Under the pieces are notes generated by a model. It saw only the letters and a program-made list of their open reading frames with translations. It searched no databases and was not told the DNA's origin. Of a DNA stretch of 64,000 nucleotides, positions 60,980 to 64,000 are shown in pieces (position 1 is the stretch's first letter; every line of letters begins with the position of its first letter). The stretch is taken from assembly GCF_001570605.1 (NCBI RefSeq), contig NZ_BBXG01000006.1, positions 186,001-250,000 of the forward strand, given 5' to 3'. The position numbers and the translations under genes are program-made. This stretch comes from Herbidospora cretacea. GTDB taxonomy: Bacteria > Actinomycetota > Actinomycetes > Streptosporangiales > Streptosporangiaceae.

Positions 60980-62644
60980 TTACAGGAAAGGCAGGTAGAA
61001 GGCGGCGGCCAGGACCAGCGCGCCGGAGCCGAGCACCACGGGGGAGCGGTACCACGCCTTGTCCCCGGCGAGGGAGTCGTCCTTGAGGTCGACGTCGGTC
61101 AGGCCGTACACCAGACCCCGCAGTTCCTCCTCCGGCTTGGGCGTGGTGACCAGCGTGATCACGACCGAGACGATCGCGTCGACCAGGAACGCCGCCCCCG
61201 CGGCGACGAACGAGGCGTTCAGGTCGGTGCCCAGGTCCAGGATCTCGGCGCGGTACGGGATGTAGACCGCGAACGCCGCCAGGGTGCCCGCGATGATGCC
61301 CCAGAAACCGGCCCAGGGGGTCATCCGCTTCCAGAACAGGCCGATGATGAACGTCGCGAACAGGGGCGCGTTGAAGAAGGCGAACAGCGCCTGGAGGTAG
61401 TTCATGATGTTCGAGAACCCGGCCGCGATGAACGCGGTGCCGATCCCGGCGACCACACCGCCGATGGTGGCGATGCGCCCGAGACGTACGTAGAACTCGT
61501 CGGGCTTGTCGCCGTTCACGTGACCCTTCCAGATGTCATACGTGAAGACGGTGTTGAACCCCGAGATGTTGGCCGCCATGCCGGCCATGAACGAGGCGAG
61601 CAGACCCGTGACCGCGACGCCGAGCACGCCGTTGGGCAGGAACTCGTTCATCAGCAGCGGGATCGCGTAGTTGTAGGCCGGACCGCCGTCCTTGCCGAGG
61701 TTGGAGAAGAGCACCAGGGCGATCAGGCCGGGGATCACGGTGACGACCGGGATCAGCAGCTTCGGATAGGCCGCCACGATCGGCGTCAGCCGCGCCGCGT
61801 TGGTGTTGCGGGCCGACAGGCCGCGCTGGACCTCGGCGAAGTTGGTCGTCCAGTAGCCGAACGACAGCACGAACCCGAGCCCGAACACGATCCCGACCCA
61901 GTTGGCCCCGAGCGGGTTGTCGGCCGTCGCGGTGTTCGACCAGGTGTGCAGCGCCCCCTCGCCGAGCACGCTCTCCCGCACCTTCTGCCCGAGCCCCTCG
62001 AACCCGCCGACCCGGATCAGCCCCAGCACGACCACCGGGACCAGCCCCGCGATGATCACGAAGAACTGCATGACCTCGTTGTAGATGGCCGACGACAGGC
62101 CACCCAGGGTGATGTACGCCAGCACGATCGCCGCCGACACGATCACCGACAGCCAGAGGGGCCAGCCGAGCAGCGCCTCCATCACCAGCGCCAGGGCGTA
62201 GAGGTTGATCCCCGCGATCAGCACCTGCGCGACGGCGAACGCGATGGCGTTGAACAGCTGCGTGGCCGGGTTGAACCGCCTCCGGAGGAACTCCGGGACG
62301 CTGTGCACCTTCGACCGGTAGTAGAACGGCATCATCACGATGCCGAGGAACACCATGGCCGGAATGGCGCCGATCCAGTAGTAGTGGACGGTCATGAGGC
62401 CGTACTGGGCTCCGTTGGCGGCCATGCCAAGGATCTCGATCGCCCCGAGGTTGGCGGAGACGAACGCGAGACCCGTGATCCACGCGGGCAGGGCACGCCC
62501 GGCGAGGAAGAAGTCGCTGGAGGAGCGGATGGCGCGGCGGGCGGCGAATCCGATGCCCACCACGACTGCGAAGTAGAGCGCCAGGATCAGATAGTCCAGC
62601 GCGTTGACATCCAGGCGGAGGTCCTGGGGAGCAAGAGCGAGCAC
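60980..62644 (-). CDS. Sodium:solute symporter (SSS family)
   Basis: 554-aa transporter with about 14 membrane helices. It follows the SGLT pattern (SSSDFFLAGRALPAWITGLA, GIEILGMAANGAQYG-like GAIEILGMAANGA, SFGYWTTNFAEVQRGLSA). Sugar or small-organic-solute import with sodium is expected. GTG 62644 is chosen with a weak SD. Operon with the small membrane protein. Near a sugar-binding lipoprotein but in opposite orientation. Confidence 0.92.
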   Translation of the reverse strand: MLALAPQDLRLDVNALDYLILALYFAVVVGIGFAARRAIRSSSDFFLAGRALPAWITGLAFVSANLGAIEILGMAANGAQYGLMTVHYYWIGAIPAMVFLGIVMMPFYYRSKVHSVPEFLRRRFNPATQLFNAIAFAVAQVLIAGINLYALALVMEALLGWPLWLSVIVSAAIVLAYITLGGLSSAIYNEVMQFFVIIAGLVPVVVLGLIRVGGFEGLGQKVRESVLGEGALHTWSNTATADNPLGANWVGIVFGLGFVLSFGYWTTNFAEVQRGLSARNTNAARLTPIVAAYPKLLIPVVTVIPGLIALVLFSNLGKDGGPAYNYAIPLLMNEFLPNGVLGVAVTGLLASFMAGMAANISGFNTVFTYDIWKGHVNGDKPDEFYVRLGRIATIGGVVAGIGTAFIAAGFSNIMNYLQALFAFFNAPLFATFIIGLFWKRMTPWAGFWGIIAGTLAAFAVYIPYRAEILDLGTDLNASFVAAGAAFLVDAIVSVVITLVTTPKPEEELRGLVYGLTDVDLKDDSLAGDKAWYRSPVVLGSGALVLAAAFYLPFL

Positions 62645-62707
62645 AGCCAGCCGCTACCCAGGAACCTCACGGTGTCACGTTGACCGGAGTGCGGTCTCGT
62701 GACCGTT

Positions 62708-63082
62708 TCAGCCGAGCAGGCCGAGATACTGGGCCAGACGTGCCTGGACCTGGGTCAGCAGGTCTTCGTCCAAGGCCCCACTGCGATCTTCCAGGACCGA
62801 CTTCATGAGCGGCTGGACCGCCGGGATCCTGATCCAGCACTTCTTGACGACCCCGCCCTGGCCCCGGGCGAGCTGGATGTCGAAGCGGGTGCGACGCGAG
62901 GTCGAGCCGGAGATGGGACAGACCAAGACGAACGGCCAGTGGGAGTCGCTGTTGGACTCTCCACCCGTGACCACGACGACCGGGCGGCGTTCGTCGTGGA
63001 CGACCCGCTCTTCCTCCGGAATCAGGCGAAGCGCTTTGTCGCTGACGAGGTAGACACCACCGGTCACATAGGGACCTGGCAC
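62708..63082 (-). CDS. MazF/PemK-like toxin
   Basis: 124-aa protein starting GTG directly before the antitoxin stop. The CcdB/MazF fold is recognisable: GGVYLVSDKALR, RPVVVVTGGESNSDSHWPFV, LVCPISGSTSRRTRFDI and the last helix DEDLLTQVQARLAQYLG. Expected to be an mRNA interferase, if active. Partner is the Panacea-domain protein just upstream, with the two genes separated by zero bases. The catalytic Arg/Thr pair is not certain by eye. Confidence 0.8.
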   Translation of the reverse strand: MPGPYVTGGVYLVSDKALRLIPEEERVVHDERRPVVVVTGGESNSDSHWPFVLVCPISGSTSRRTRFDIQLARGQGGVVKKCWIRIPAVQPLMKSVLEDRSGALDEDLLTQVQARLAQYLGLLG

Positions 63083-63757
63083 TCATTCCTCCATGAGGTG
63101 CCGGGTCGCCTCGGCACGGTGCTCCGCGAGCTGGGAGCTCTCTTCGACCAGATCGTCGATGCCGCCGGGCTCGTCTTCGGGCAGGGGGTTCCGATCGGCC
63201 CACCGGCGCAGGCGGTCGAGACCGGTGTTCAGATCGGGAAACGGCGCTCCGCCGGCCAGATCGAGTCGCACCTCACGCTGGTTCTGCTGGATCGCCATCT
63301 GCATGGGGCGCGTCTGGTAGGTCAGGCTCCTGAGCTGACCCGCGGACCATCGCCCGTATTCGCTGAGAACGTCGTCGATGATCTCGGCGAACTCGTCGTC
63401 GACGATCGTCTGAGGTGCGTCGATCAAGTGGATGACGCGTTCGCGGTGTCCGGCGAAGGGATCGGCGCTCTCCTCGACTTCGAGCACCCCGGCCTCGGAA
63501 AGGTCGCGCTCGACCTCCGCGAGGCGGAAGCTGTGAGGGCCGTGGTCGCGCCACCGCCATTCGACGCCGGACGCCGGCGGCAGGCCGCGTTCGACGGCGC
63601 GGAGGTCGGCCAGGTAGAGGAGCTTCGCCAACTTGGTGCGGTTGATGCGCATGCCACTCGTGCGAGCCGTCGCGAGCAGATAGGCGACGGCTGCGGCGGG
63701 ACCGCGGAGAGGCGCAGAGGCCGGCACGACGTCCAGTTTAAGGACCGGTTGAGCCAT
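63083..63757 (-). CDS. Panacea-domain antitoxin
   Basis: 224 aa. The Panacea/SocA (DUF4065) fold is visible: AVAYLLATARTSGMRINRTK, KLAKLLYLADLRAVERGLPP, WRWRDHGPHSFRLAEVERDL and the later IDDVLSEYGRWSAGQLRSL. Panacea proteins act as antitoxins for many unrelated toxins; the adjacent MazF-like gene is the likely toxin. GGAGG is placed nine bases before ATG. It precedes the toxin, so a promoter upstream of 63757 serves both. Confidence 0.85.
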   Translation of the reverse strand: MAQPVLKLDVVPASAPLRGPAAAVAYLLATARTSGMRINRTKLAKLLYLADLRAVERGLPPASGVEWRWRDHGPHSFRLAEVERDLSEAGVLEVEESADPFAGHRERVIHLIDAPQTIVDDEFAEIIDDVLSEYGRWSAGQLRSLTYQTRPMQMAIQQNQREVRLDLAGGAPFPDLNTGLDRLRRWADRNPLPEDEPGGIDDLVEESSQLAEHRAEATRHLMEE

Positions 63758-63864
63758 GACCAGTGCCTCCCGCCCGTCCCGTCATCGAGTGCGTGTGCTG
63801 TTTTGCCCGACCCGTGGCCGTGACAATACGCTACGGCTCGGTGGCGGGGAGTGTAAACAGGCGT

Positions 63865-64000
63865 TCAGGTTCGTTCCAGTGCGACGACGGGGATCCTGCG
63901 GCCGGCCTCCTTCTCGTGGTCGGCGAAGAAGGGGTAGTTCTTCTTGATCTGGGACCACAGGGCGTCATACTCGGCGCCCTCGGTGGGGCGCGCGTTGGCG
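63865..64000 (-). CDS. Ddn-like F420-dependent nitroreductase, C-terminal part
   Basis: Last 44 codons of a gene that continues past the right edge. The end (EYDALWSQIKKNYPFFADHE, then RRIPVVALERT) is the hallmark C-terminus of the deazaflavin-dependent nitroreductase family (Ddn/DUF385), which reduces quinones or nitro compounds with F420H2. The 107 bp to the antitoxin start hold the TA promoter region and nothing else readable. Confidence 0.8.
   Translation of the reverse strand, partial: ANARPTEGAEYDALWSQIKKNYPFFADHEKEAGRRIPVVALERT

Overview
The window is high-GC actinobacterial chromosome. Gene content and codon use suggest Streptosporangiales (Streptosporangium/Nonomuraea type): an HrdB-like sigma gene next to dnaG, F420-type enzymes, many leaderless or GTG starts, secreted GH16/SGNH/S1 hydrolases with carbohydrate-binding modules, and sugar ABC importers without their own ATPase. 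The taxonomic placement is inference; no 16S gene is present.

Left part (1-18 kb) is mostly housekeeping. It holds a zinc-uptake operon znuA-znuC-znuB-zur (minus strand) behind a Zur box, then glyS, a secreted S33 hydrolase, ppdK, dgt, an FAD ferredoxin reductase, a decayed TnpB transposon relic, a degenerate LytM lipoprotein, dnaG and a primary-type sigma factor. Three DasR-like 16-bp operators lie between the S33 hydrolase and ppdK. tRNA-Asn follows at 18.2 kb.

18.5-28.5 kb is metabolic and mixed: a stand-alone bacterial nitric-oxide synthase, enoyl-CoA hydratase, alpha/beta hydrolase, an APH(3'')-like kinase coupled to galK, a PLP desulfhydrase-like enzyme, a laccase-domain protein, a methyltransferase, a MerR-thioredoxin operon with a clear operator, a macro-domain protein, and a secreted SGNH esterase with a beta-trefoil tail.

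28.5-33.8 kb is the best candidate for an undescribed system. It is a tightly coupled three-gene operon: a DUF559/Vsr-like nuclease-domain protein, a small winged-helix-like protein, and a 1072-residue ATPase joining an AAA-type P-loop module to a HerA/FtsK-type module. It sits behind a lower-GC leader and looks like a mobile anti-phage or DNA-processing module.

33.8-42.5 kb is a sugar or sugar-acid utilisation locus: DUF2264 protein, aldehyde dehydrogenase, 2-hydroxyacid dehydrogenase, CUT1 importer (binding protein and two permeases) and a ROK regulator with TTGAACTAA-type sites. 42.5-50.1 kb holds an ArsR regulator with a 28-bp operator and an SRPBCC-VOC fusion, a molbindin, a GH16 lectin enzyme, oxidoreductases, and a two-gene membrane module whose proteins share an unusual GGTV-GP-AAG motif.

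50-64 kb holds an HSL-type esterase, tRNA-Met, TetR, a 2-oxoacid dehydrogenase E1a-E1b-E2 operon without E3, an HD protein, a membrane protein with a large extracytoplasmic domain, a streptogrisin-like protease, LysR, a xylose-type binding protein, an SSS symporter with a small partner, a Panacea antitoxin/MazF-like toxin pair, and the end of a Ddn-like nitroreductase.
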